The position numbers were made by a program, and so were the translations under genes. A stretch of DNA of 25,024 nucleotides from JANYGA01 sp031420415 (GTDB taxonomy: Bacteria; Vulcanimicrobiota; Vulcanimicrobiia; Vulcanimicrobiales; Vulcanimicrobiaceae), in the NCBI GenBank assembly GCA_031420415.1, contig JANOMT010000010.1:1-25024 (forward strand), read 5' to 3'. Of this stretch, positions 15,255-22,989 are shown piece after piece; the stretch's first letter is position 1; each line of letters begins with the position of its first letter. The notes below the pieces were generated by a model. It was not told where the DNA came from and ran no database searches. It worked only from the letters and a program-made list of their open reading frames with translations.

Positions 15255-16175
15255 ATGGCGCGGGCCGTCGCGAGCGTCGTGCCGCCCGATAAACTCGCGA
15301 GCACCAACGCGCGTTCGCGGCGCGTCGTCGACCGGATCGCAACGGGCAGTCTGTGGACGGCGGCGGGATTGGTCGTCGCACTCTTGGCGCTCTTTATCGG
15401 GTATCTGTTCTACAAGGGCGCTTCGGTGATCTCGTGGCACTTTCTCGTCGGTTACCCCTCGTCTGCGAACGCCGGCGGTGGGATCGGGCCCGAGATCTTT
15501 AACTCATTTTATATTCTCATCCTAACCCTCATTTTTACGTTGCCGATCGCCGTGTGTGCCGGGATGTATCTCCAAGAATATGCGGGGCCGGGGCGCTTCC
15601 GCGACCTCGTGCAGTTCAGTGCCGAATCGCTCGCGACCGTCCCCTCGATCGTGATGGGCCTCTTTGGCCTCTTGATCTTCGTTCAGACATTCCACTGGCA
15701 TTTCACCGCGCTCGGCGGCGCGCTGACGCTGACGTTACTCAATCTCCCGGCGATGATGCGCGTCACGCAAGAGTCGCTTTCGGGCGTGCCTGGGACGTAT
15801 CGCGAGGCGTCGATGGCGCTGGGAGCGACACGTTGGCAAACGGTCGTCAAGGTGATCTTGCCGAGTGCGATCGGGCCGCTCACCACGGGCGTCGTTCTCG
15901 TCTCCGGTCGCATCTTCGGCGAGACGGCCGCGCTCATCTACACGGCAGGCGCATCCGTTTCGTTCGGAAAGAGTGCGTACGATTTAAATCCGTTCCATAC
16001 CGCCGAAACGCTCGCGGTCCATCTCTATTCAACGCATCGGGAAGCGCTCGTTCCCGACGCCGATGCGATCGGGAACGGCTCGGCTCTCGTGTTACTCGTG
16101 ATGGTCCTGCTCTTCAACGTCGTAGCGCGCGTTGTCGGACGTCAGCTTACGATTCGCTTCACTGGGAAGGCCTAA
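15255..16175 (+). CDS. pstA: Phosphate ABC transporter permease PstA
   Basis: A 306-residue inner-membrane permease with six hydrophobic segments after a basic N-terminal tail. Family features include YPSSANAGGGIGPEIFNSFY, AGMYLQEYAGPGRFRDLV, SLATVPSIVMGLFGLLIF and the contact loop REASMALGATRWQTVVKVILPSAIGP, then SGRIFGETAALIYTAGAS and the HLYSTHREALVPDAD stretch near the end. It pairs with PstC. ATG 15255 directly follows the pstC stop with no gap. Its TAA stop overlaps the pstB start as TAATG. Confidence 0.95.
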   Translation: MARAVASVVPPDKLASTNARSRRVVDRIATGSLWTAAGLVVALLALFIGYLFYKGASVISWHFLVGYPSSANAGGGIGPEIFNSFYILILTLIFTLPIAVCAGMYLQEYAGPGRFRDLVQFSAESLATVPSIVMGLFGLLIFVQTFHWHFTALGGALTLTLLNLPAMMRVTQESLSGVPGTYREASMALGATRWQTVVKVILPSAIGPLTTGVVLVSGRIFGETAALIYTAGASVSFGKSAYDLNPFHTAETLAVHLYSTHREALVPDADAIGNGSALVLLVMVLLFNVVARVVGRQLTIRFTGKA

Positions 16176-16957
16176 TGATTCAAGCACCGGATGCGACGTC
16201 GCTGCGCGATAAGATGAACGTCGTCGATCTCGATGTGTTTTACGGCAGTTTCCAAGCGATCAAAAAGGGCAATCTCAACGTCCCCGACCATCGCGTGATG
16301 GCGCTCATCGGGCCGTCGGGATGTGGTAAGTCGACGTTCATTCGCGCGCTCAATCGGATGCACGATCTCACGCCGGGCGCACGCGTCGAGGGTACCGTCA
16401 CGCTCGACGGCACGGACATCTACGCACCGAATATCGATCCCGTAACCGTCCGTCATCGCATCGGGATGGTTTTTCAACGCCCCAATCCGTTTCCAAAATC
16501 GATCTTCGAAAACGTCGTCTATGGCCCGAAAATCCACGGCGAAAAAAATCCGAAGCGCTTGCTCGAAATCGCCGAAAAGAGTCTGCGCGCGGCGGCACTC
16601 TGGGACGAAGTCAAGGATCGCCTCAATCGTTCGGCACTCGACCTTTCCGGCGGTCAACAACAGCGGCTCTGCATCGCGCGCGTGCTCGCCGTCGAACCCG
16701 AAGTGATCCTCATGGACGAGCCCGCATCCGCCCTCGATCCGATCGCGACATCGAAGATCGAAGATCTCATCGGCGAGCTCAAGAAAAAATATACGGTCGT
16801 GATCGTGACGCACTCGATGCAGCAAGCCGCACGCATCTCCGATTTTACGACGTTCTTTCTTTTGGGCGAACTCATCGAGGTCGGCACGACGTCGGATATC
16901 TTCACGCGGCCCAAAGACAAACGGACCGAAGATTACATTACGGGGCGCTATGGCTAA
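16175..16957 (+). CDS. pstB: Phosphate ABC transporter ATP-binding protein PstB
   Basis: A 260-residue ABC ATPase. Walker A is GPSGCGKST (K52) in ALIGPSGCGKSTFIRALNRM; the Q loop is VFQRPNPFPKSIFENV, highly typical of PstB; the signature is LSGGQQQRLCIARVLAV and Walker B is VILMDEPASALDP. The C-terminal TRPKDKRTEDYITGRYG ending is the PstB-specific tail. ATG 16175 overlaps the pstA stop and has a GGGAAGG site upstream; the frame is open far upstream but that is antisense-like within pstA. It is the last gene of the operon. PhoU, usually the next gene, is absent: the next gene is convergent and unrelated. Confidence 0.97.
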   Translation: MIQAPDATSLRDKMNVVDLDVFYGSFQAIKKGNLNVPDHRVMALIGPSGCGKSTFIRALNRMHDLTPGARVEGTVTLDGTDIYAPNIDPVTVRHRIGMVFQRPNPFPKSIFENVVYGPKIHGEKNPKRLLEIAEKSLRAAALWDEVKDRLNRSALDLSGGQQQRLCIARVLAVEPEVILMDEPASALDPIATSKIEDLIGELKKKYTVVIVTHSMQQAARISDFTTFFLLGELIEVGTTSDIFTRPKDKRTEDYITGRYG

Positions 16958-16977
16958 GCGGGGCGCTTCGGCTAGCC
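16952..16977. terminator. Nested inverted repeat between convergent pstB and GNAT genes
   Basis: The inner stem AAGCG-GGG-CGCTT (16956-16968) fills the 14-base gap between the two stops; outer arms GGCTA (16952-16956) and TAGCC (16973-16977) add a second, bulged helix. Candidate bidirectional terminator without a T tract. Confidence 0.35.
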
Positions 16978-17580
16978 GCCGATCAATGCACCCGTTCCGA
17001 AGCGAGGCGGTCGGCTCAAGCGCCGCTCGAGATCGGTCTTCACTTTGCGCCACTCGCCCGTGATGATGCTATAGACGGCGCTATCGCGTTCGAAGCCGTT
17101 GATTGCACGCGCACGATGCGATCGTAGCGTCCCCTCATAGACGGCACCGATCCGGACGAGCGCCGCGCGCGAACGACCATTTTGCGCGTCGGTGTAGAAC
17201 GCGACGCGCAAGACCTCGCGCACTTCGAAGGCTTCGCGTAGGAGCAGATATTTCGCCTCGGTATTGGCGGGTGTGCGCTGGCGTTCGGGCGCGAGCCACG
17301 TCCAGCCGATTTCGAGTGCACGTTCGCTCGGCTTCATATCGAGGTAGCGCGTCGACCCGATCGCGTTGCCGCTTGCGTTGTCGATGATCGCGAAGGGTTC
17401 TTCGCGGCCCGACTCGGCATTCGCGCGTGCGTTTTCGATCCAACGTTCGACGTCTGCCTCACTCGTAAACCCGCGCAGGGGCATATACCGCCAAATCTCC
17501 GGCCGCGCGGCCGCGGCGAAGAGATCGCGGGCGTGGGCCGCTTCGAGTGGTGCGAGACTCACGAATCGACCTTCGATCAT
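16972..17580 (-). CDS. GNAT-family N-acetyltransferase (RimJ/RimL-like)
   Basis: A 202-residue acetyltransferase of the RimJ/RimL/YdaF type. The N terminus reads FVSLAPLEAAHARDLFAAA, then PEIWRYMPLRGFTSEADVERWI, typical of GNAT proteins that act on protein N termini or amino-sugar substrates. AIGSTRYLDM and ALEIGWTWLAPERQRTPANTEAK give the acetyl-CoA-binding beta4-alpha3 region, and DAQNGRSRAALVRIGAVYEGTLRSH the C-terminal strand pair. ATG 17580 is chosen over the frame's opening at 17691 because a GGAGAAAGAG site precedes it and homology starts there. Monocistronic, convergent with pstB and divergent from the nitrate-reductase-like relic. The substrate is unknown. Confidence 0.88.
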   Translation of the reverse strand: MIEGRFVSLAPLEAAHARDLFAAAARPEIWRYMPLRGFTSEADVERWIENARANAESGREEPFAIIDNASGNAIGSTRYLDMKPSERALEIGWTWLAPERQRTPANTEAKYLLLREAFEVREVLRVAFYTDAQNGRSRAALVRIGAVYEGTLRSHRARAINGFERDSAVYSIITGEWRKVKTDLERRLSRPPRFGTGALIGG

Positions 17581-17679
17581 CTTTGCGCTCTTTCTCCGCG
17601 TTCGCCCACGGCCTTTTTCAGCGGGCGATGTATCGTTAGGCCAAGGGAACGCCCGACTGGAACACGGCACGAAGTCGCG

Positions 17680-18249
17680 ATGCGAACGCATTGTCCGTTC
17701 TGCGCGCTCGGCTGCGCGATGCGGCTCGAGTCGACGCCGACCGGGTATCGCGCGCGCGGTGATGCGGAGTTCGACGTGAACGCGGGCGATCTGTGCACGA
17801 AGGGCTTCGCCTCAGCCGAGACGCTCGACGATCCCGGCAACGTGGGACGAAGCGCTCGATGCGGCGGCGCAGGGTTTTCGCGCCGTGCGCGCGTCGCGCG
17901 GGCCGGATGCGGTCGCCGCTTTCGGAAGCGGGGCGCTGACGAACGAGGCCGCGTATGCGTTCGGGAAATTCGCGCGGTTGGCGCTCGGTGGCGATCGCGG
18001 CCTACCGTTTCCTCTTACCTGGCTCGGCGAAGCCGATATGCTCTTGGTCGCGGGCGGGAACCCGCGCGAAACGATGCCCCCCTCGAACGCTACCTCGTAC
18101 GGCAACGCGCGCGCGGCATCAGCATCGTCGTCGACCCGCGCGTGACCGGAACCGGTTACGGGACGTGTCGTGCGGACCTCGCCTCCATCGTGATGGCGGC
18201 CGGTGCCACGCCATCGGCGTCAAAGACTTCACCACAAGATCGAACGTAA
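17680..18249 (+). pseudogene. Eroded 5' part of a molybdopterin oxidoreductase (assimilatory nitrate reductase-like)
   Basis: From ATG 17680 the text begins RTHCPFCALGC and continues to GDLCTKG, the N-terminal 4Fe-4S cysteine set of nitrate reductase/formate dehydrogenase alpha subunits. The similarity then jumps frame: WDEALD appears at 17843 in another frame, followed by GPDAVAAFGSGALTNEAAY, FGKFARLALG, DRGLPFPL and ADMLLVAGGNPRETMPP. After a C6 run at 18077-18082 it returns to the first frame with LERYLVRQRARGISIVVDP, ending at TAA 18247. Lesions I see: loss of bases plus frameshift near 17835, an apparent in-frame loss of the segment normally between ARLALG and DRGLPFP, a one-base loss at the C run, and loss of the remaining three quarters of the gene. 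It cannot make an enzyme. Confidence 0.85.
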
Positions 18250-18266
18250 AGGAGACTGATTTCCAC

Positions 18267-18740
18267 ATGACACGAATTAGCTTATTCGTCGCCCTCGCTT
18301 CGCTCGTCGCCACGGCGACGGTCGCTTCGGCCGACGAGATCGCTTACGCGGGACCTGCCGGCTGGTCGCACGTCGACGTCGGGGCGCCTTCCGATGCGAA
18401 GCACGCCTTCGCCCAGTGGCACATTGCGGGTGATATCTCGACGGTGACCTATATCGCCGACGGTACGACAGCCTATGTCGATGCGCTCGCCAACATCCAC
18501 AAGAACTTTAGCGATAACGGCATCAAAGCCAAGATCGATAAGGACGTTGCGTGTCGCGGCGGAGCGGGGCACGTCATCGAGTTCGTCGCGGGGCCCGAGG
18601 GGAAGAAAGTCGTGATCAATCGCATGCTCGTGCCGTCTGGCGATGGCATCGTGACGATTACGTACGCGCGCGCCGACGGGTCAATGTTCGATCGCGACGT
18701 CGAAAAATCGGAAGCGACTTTCTGCGGGGCGACGTCCTAG
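18267..18740 (+). CDS. Small secreted protein of unknown function
   Basis: A 157-residue protein with a clear signal peptide: TRISLFVALASLVATATVASA, with cleavage likely after ASA near residue 22. The mature part of about 135 residues looks beta-rich (AQWHIAGDISTVTYIADG, GHVIEFVAGPEGKKVVINRM, GIVTITYARADG) with two cysteines (one in VACRGG, one near the end in TFCGAT) that could form a disulphide. I do not recognise a family. ATG 18267 is preceded by GGAGA about 11 bases upstream, directly after the relic's stop. It may therefore use a promoter within or before the relic. A hairpin overlaps its stop. Exported location is well supported, role unknown. Confidence 0.8.
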   Translation: MTRISLFVALASLVATATVASADEIAYAGPAGWSHVDVGAPSDAKHAFAQWHIAGDISTVTYIADGTTAYVDALANIHKNFSDNGIKAKIDKDVACRGGAGHVIEFVAGPEGKKVVINRMLVPSGDGIVTITYARADGSMFDRDVEKSEATFCGATS

Positions 18741-18756
18741 GTCGTCGTTACGCCCC
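18726..18756. terminator. Bulged hairpin over the stop of the secreted-protein gene
   Basis: GGGGC-GACG (18726-18734) can pair with CGTC (18743-18746) and GCCCC (18752-18756), with a bulge of five bases and an 8-base loop. It overlaps stop TAG 18738-18740 and lies before the convergent CpaE-CpaF stop at 18790. Weak terminator candidate without a T tract. Confidence 0.3.
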
Positions 18757-18789
18757 GATCGCGAAGATTGCGCCCCGCGTTTCTCGACG

Positions 18790-20979
18790 TCATGAGCTTT
18801 TCCGTCGGTCGCGAAGACGTGGGACCGGCTGGATTTGCGGCTTCGTGCCGGACGTCGGCTTCGCACGTGGCTCGACGACGATCGGCTCGAGATTTACGAG
18901 AAGCCGCTCGTCGAAGGGAACGCCCAGCTCTTCACAGCGCTTCAGGAAATGCGGGCGGCTGGCCGAGACTTGGAACGCCCCCACGACCGCGCCATCGTCG
19001 TCTATACCCCGCGGCTGATACCGGATAATTTCCTCGACGACGACTTGGTCGTCGTCTATACCGACGACTTCGTTGATGCTCACCACCTTGCGGCTCCCGT
19101 CGCGCATGCGGTCGATCTGGACGATGATGTCGATCGCGCTCGCGATCTGTTCGCGAATCGCTCGAATCGGAAGGTCGAAGCCCGCCATGAGCACGAGCGT
19201 TTCGAGCCGCGCGACCGCGTCGCGGGCGGTATTGGCATGGAGCGTGGTGAGCGAGCCGTCGTGACCGGAGTTCATTGCCTGGAGCATGTCGAGCGCTTCG
19301 CCTCCGCGGCACTCGCCAATGACGATTCGATCGGGCCGCATGCGCAGCGCGTTCTTCACGAGGTCGCGAATGGAAACTTCACCGCGGCCTTCGATGTTCG
19401 CCGCGCGCGACTCGAGGCTGACGACATTGTCTTGGCTTAGGCTCAGTTCGGCTGAATCTTCGATCGTAACGATGCGTTCGTCGGCCGGGATGAACTTCGA
19501 AAGCACGTTGAGGAAGGTCGTTTTCCCGGAGCCCGTGCCGCCGCTGATGATGATATTGTGCCGGGAAGAAACGAGCGCTTCGAGCACGGCGACGGCTTCG
19601 CTCGGCAGCGACCCCAGGCTAACGAGATCTTCAGCGGTCAGACGCCGCACTCCAAAACGGCGAATCGTCAGCGTCGCGCCGCGAATCGCGAGCGGTTCGA
19701 TAATTGCGTTGACGCGCGAGCCATCCGGCAGGCGCGCATCGACCATCGGCGACGATTCGTCGATCCTGCGGCCGAGCGGCGCCACGATCCGTTCGATGAC
19801 GACGCGCAGCTGGCGGTCACTCTGAAAGATCCGATGCGAGCGCGTGATTTTACCGGCACGCTCGATGAAAATTTTGTTCGGCCCGTTGACCATGATTTCG
19901 GAGACCGCAGGGTCGCGCATGAGATCTTCGAGCGGCCCGAGGCCGAGCTGCTCGTCGAGGATTTCTCTCTTGATTTCCGCGCGATCCTCGAGCGTCAGGT
20001 CGGCGGCGTCGTCGCGCGACGTCACGAGTTTGTCGATGAGGTTGTCGATCGTGGTCCGTAGCTCGGCCATCTTCTCACCATCGGAGTGGCTCGCGCTCGC
20101 GGCGACGAGATCGACGCGAGACATCATTTGGTCGTTGATCTCACGACGGATACGATCGCGCTTCTGCTTCCGTGCTTCGGTTTGATCTTGAGCCGCTCTC
20201 GCGATCGAGAGCGGATTCTCACCGGTCGCGATCGCGAGCGCGCTCAGATCGCTCTTGCGACGCAAGCGGGTCGCGAAATCCGTAGCCGCGAATCGCGCGA
20301 GGGACGGCAAGCGCATAAATGGCATCTCGGCGGGCGTGTCGATCATACGCCGCGCGAGCGCGTTGATGATGCGGTCGTACGCCCGGCGATCGTTATGTCG
20401 CGGTACTTCGGCGACGATCGGGAGGCCGATCAGCTTCCCGAGCTCGCGCGCTGTAATCGTCTGGCGTTTGTCGCGGTCGTTGGTTACGAGCCACAGACGA
20501 TCGAGCGGGAATCCGAATCTCGTGAGATCGCGAATCGTCGTGCGAGCCGCCGAACCGCCGAGTAATTCGGGTTCTGCGACGACGACGATGCGCATTCCGC
20601 GGCGCACGAAGGGCACGACGTAGTGTTCGAGTGGTCGTGGGACATCGATGAGGACGATCCCGTCGATCTCGCCGAGGCTCGCGGCGACCCCGTCGAGCTC
20701 GATCGGTCGCAGCGCCGCCACGTCCTCGTATTTCGAGACAATTTCAACGACGTCGATTTCGTCGATGGTCGCCATGGCATGGATCGTCTCGATCCGAGCT
20801 GCATCGAGCCGCCGGGTGCCACCGAGCAGTTCGCCAACCGCGCGACGCCCGGAAAGGTCGGCATCGACGATTGCGGCTCGTTTCCCGGCCTGGCGGATTG
20901 CTTTTGCGAGATCGACGCACAAAGTTGTAGCGCCGCTGCCGCCCTTCGCGCCTACGACGAGGTAAAAGTGCGCGTTCAT
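18790..20979 (-). CDS. CpaE/TadZ-like ATPase fused to CpaF/TadA-like secretion ATPase
   Basis: One 729-residue frame holds two normally separate Tad pilus proteins. Residues 1 to about 240 are a MinD/ParA-type ATPase with the deviant Walker A GAKGGSGATT (signature lysine K12), DADLSGRR and IVLIDVPRP; this matches CpaE/TadZ without its usual receiver domain. A charged linker (about 250-320) follows. Residues about 320-700 are a type II/IV secretion ATPase of the CpaF class: DPAVSEIMVNGPNKIFIERAG, DARLPDGSRVNAI, Walker A GGTGSGKTT (K486), the Asp box region IVTIEDSAEL, Walker B PDRIVIGECRGGE and the His box SLTTLHAN. ATG 20979 overlaps the upstream frame's TGA as ATGA. No TadB, TadC, prepilin or secretin gene is in the window. 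Motifs of both ATPases look intact. Confidence 0.92.
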   Translation of the reverse strand: MNAHFYLVVGAKGGSGATTLCVDLAKAIRQAGKRAAIVDADLSGRRAVGELLGGTRRLDAARIETIHAMATIDEIDVVEIVSKYEDVAALRPIELDGVAASLGEIDGIVLIDVPRPLEHYVVPFVRRGMRIVVVAEPELLGGSAARTTIRDLTRFGFPLDRLWLVTNDRDKRQTITARELGKLIGLPIVAEVPRHNDRRAYDRIINALARRMIDTPAEMPFMRLPSLARFAATDFATRLRRKSDLSALAIATGENPLSIARAAQDQTEARKQKRDRIRREINDQMMSRVDLVAASASHSDGEKMAELRTTIDNLIDKLVTSRDDAADLTLEDRAEIKREILDEQLGLGPLEDLMRDPAVSEIMVNGPNKIFIERAGKITRSHRIFQSDRQLRVVIERIVAPLGRRIDESSPMVDARLPDGSRVNAIIEPLAIRGATLTIRRFGVRRLTAEDLVSLGSLPSEAVAVLEALVSSRHNIIISGGTGSGKTTFLNVLSKFIPADERIVTIEDSAELSLSQDNVVSLESRAANIEGRGEVSIRDLVKNALRMRPDRIVIGECRGGEALDMLQAMNSGHDGSLTTLHANTARDAVARLETLVLMAGFDLPIRAIREQIASAIDIIVQIDRMRDGSRKVVSINEVVGIDDDQVVVEEIIRYQPRGIDDDGAVVGAFQVSASRPHFLKRCEELGVPFDERLLVNLEPIVVEPRAKPTSGTKPQIQPVPRLRDRRKSS

Positions 20980-21110
20980 CCGCTAGAAATTCCAAGATCC
21001 GTAAGCATGAGGATCGCTCCGTCTCGAATGCCGAAGGCTATTTGTCCTTCGTCGGCTCGAAGCGGCGAACGGATTAGGGCCAACGTGAGCTTGGATGAGT
21101 TTTTGCTCCG
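20976..21110 (-). pseudogene. 3' remnant of a gene coupled to the CpaE-CpaF gene (possibly cpaB-like)
   Basis: The last 40 or so codons before the CpaE-CpaF start read as real protein: KLTLALIRSPLRADEGQIAF, then GIRDGAILMLTDLGISSG, ending in TGA that overlaps the next ATG (ATGA). The LTLAL...IAFGIRDGAI pattern resembles the C-terminal domain of CpaB/RcpC pilus proteins, which often precede cpaE/cpaF. Upstream of about 21110 this frame turns into arginine/serine-rich non-coding text, so the rest of the gene is broken or lost. A fragment in another frame (PPDLGIDRTFVQTLTEEVD, near 21130-21190) may belong to it. CpaB identity is tentative. Confidence 0.45.
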
Positions 21111-21153
21111 TGACTCGTTCTGTCCGTGCCGGCCGAGCGGTCCACTTCCTCGG

Positions 21154-21920
21154 TCAGAGTCTGCACGAAAGTGCGATCGATGCCGAGGTCCGGCGGTAGC
21201 CGGCGGCCGACGCCAACGCCGAGGTCGAGTTGCTCGCCGACGTGTCGAGTGTGAGGCACCCGCCAACCGGGCATCGAGCGCCGAGACTGATGAAGGCGGT
21301 CTCACGGCCGACACCCGATCGTACCGAAACGATCCAGCTACGGATGCGCGCGCGCTCTGAGAAGACGAGTTGCTGCGTGGTCCGGTCGGCGAACCCACGC
21401 GAGCGCAGCGCGAACGAAAGTCCGGCAACGTTCGGAATTCCCAACGCTGCGCTACCGAAGTACCCGACACGGCGATTTCCGTCCGAAAATTGTGTTGCGT
21501 ACGCCGATCCGTCGAGCCTGACGAGCGCGTTGGGACGTCCGGTCACGTCGAATACGAACGCGTTTGGAATGGAGTCTATTGGCCAAGTCCAACTGCGTTT
21601 CGATGGCGCTCTGGATCAGCGAGGCGACGAAGCGCAACGCGTCGATCGGTTGGCAGGCGACGCTCGCAGAGACGAACGAGGGATGCCACGCCCCGTTGCG
21701 CGACGTCGGCGGCGAGCGAAAGCGTGGCGCATCGCTCGGCTTCGCGGCGCACGTCGCCCCGTAGACATCCGCATTCTGCGCCTTGGAGATGGCACCTGAA
21801 AGCGCGAGTCGGCGCGCGCGGTAGCTGAGCACGTCACCCGAGGGCAAGGGCTGCCGCAGCAGCAGCGTCGTCTCGTTTGCCGTCTGGCCGTCGCTATCGT
21901 GCGCGAAACTCTGCGTGAGG
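21154..21920 (-). pseudogene. Frameshifted remnant of a beta-rich, probably outer-membrane or surface protein
   Basis: Coding-like text appears in alternating frames. Reading leftwards on the minus strand: LLLRQPLPSGDVLSYRARRL and SGAISKAQNADVYGA (about 21780-21890), ACQPIDALRFVASLIQSAIE (about 21610-21670), then in another frame IPNAFVFDVTGRPNALVRLDG and RVGYFGSAALGIPNVAGLSF (about 21410-21580), and RSWIVSVRSGVGRETAFISL (about 21270-21340). Alternating polar and hydrophobic residues suggest beta strands; an usher or other barrel protein is possible but I cannot name the family. At least two frameshifts separate the pieces and no start codon with a ribosome site is visible. The 5' end abuts the glycosyltransferase relic. 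Confidence 0.55.
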
Positions 21921-21924
21921 CCGT

Positions 21925-22909
21925 GGCGGAGCCCGCCATCGCGTGACGGATCGTTTCGGCGAACGCCGCGGGATCGCGAATGTCGCAACTCCATCCGAGC
22001 TCGAACTCGGCGATCATTCGTTTGCTGAAGCCGTGAGCATTCGCAAGAACAGGTCGGCCGACGGCGATCGCGGAGAGAAGGTTCGCCGAGAGTTCGTCCA
22101 TCGGGTACTACGTGACCGCCACATCCGCTGCCGAAAACGCGAACTCGACGTCCTCGGAGGAAAGGTGGCGATCGATCGATATAATGCGCCCGCTCGCCAA
22201 GAGATCCGCGAAAGCAGATCGCACGAGAGCCCGGTGTGGTTCGTAGAGCGAACCCGCGATAAGAAGACGATCGTTCGCGGCGAGATCCGCTGACCGAAAT
22301 GACGCGAGCAGCTCCGGGATGGCTTTGCGGCCATCGGTGTTTCCGACGAAGACGAGGTAGCGACCATCCCGTGGGATCCCGAGGGCCGCGCGTGCGGCCT
22401 AGCGATCCAGTGCGCGTGGGCGCTCGCGGGATGCGGGAGGAGCCGGTGCGTGCCGCGCGCGTACGAACCCTGGCTTTGGATCGCTTCCAGCAGCATCGGA
22501 TTGACGACGATCTTTTCCGACCACGGCGAAAGCCGTCGCGTCATGCGATGGATCCCGTCACGCAGCGATCTCGCACCCATGTACACGCCCCGTATGCCCG
22601 TGATGCACGATCCCGATCGAATCGACGCGCGCGAGTGCCGCGCCGAGACCCGGAACGCTGCAACGTCGTGCGAGGATCGACGCGCCGTAATCGGCGTAGA
22701 CGGAGATGACGTAATCCGAACGGATGCGTGCGATCGCCGATAGGAGTGCTTGCGACATCGCGATTGCAGCCGCGAATCGATTCCGAAAGGGCAAGTCGAT
22801 CACGTCGAATTTCCCCGGTGGTCTGGGACGACGGTACCGACGCGCTCTCGGGCGCTCGCATGCGCGTCGTTCCGTCATTTGTGTTCTGGAGATCGGTGAA
22901 GTGCACGTC
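21925..22909 (-). pseudogene. Broken glycosyltransferase (group 1 / GT4-like)
   Basis: Reassembling frames gives a recognisable glycosyltransferase: KFDVIDLPFRNRF, VDSIGIVHHGHTG, then VYMGARSLRDGIHRM and SEKIVVNPMLLEAI, then RAALGIPRDGRYLVFVGNTD, GRKAIPELLASFRSADLAAN, LLIAGSLYEPHRAL, SSEDVEFAFSAADVAVT, stop, YPMDELSANLLSAIAVGRPV and ELGWSCDIRDPAAFAETIRH. The linker RAALGIPRDGRYLVFVG and the late DELSANLLSAIAVGRPV are typical of the nucleotide-sugar-binding half. Lesions: frameshifts near 22815, 22587 and 22410, an in-frame TAG at 22399-22401 and another at 22108-22110. The C terminus ends abruptly at the junction with the next relic. It cannot be translated as one protein. Confidence 0.85.
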
Positions 22910-22989
22910 AAACGCGCCCTCGACGGGGGTGCCGAGGCCGTCTGCTTCGCGCGCTGGGCGCGAACGTTCGCACTCGCGAAGGCCGTCAT

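Noticed and set aside
15554..16174. Extended start of pstB deep inside pstA
   Set aside because: The extension is arginine-rich shadow text; TAATG coupling and PstB length fix the start at 16175.
18077..18082. C6 run as a phase-variation switch of the oxidoreductase
   Set aside because: The gene also has deletions, another frameshift and no C-terminal three quarters, so switching one base could not restore it.
21230..21799. 189-codon plus-strand frame and other plus-strand frames at 21.2-23.0 kb
   Set aside because: They lie opposite the relics, have arginine-rich composition and show no domain; the protein-like text is on the minus strand.
21154..22909. Treating the broken frames as several small hypothetical genes
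   Set aside because: Frame-corrected text forms continuous recognisable protein, whereas the individual frames change from protein-like to random composition mid-way.
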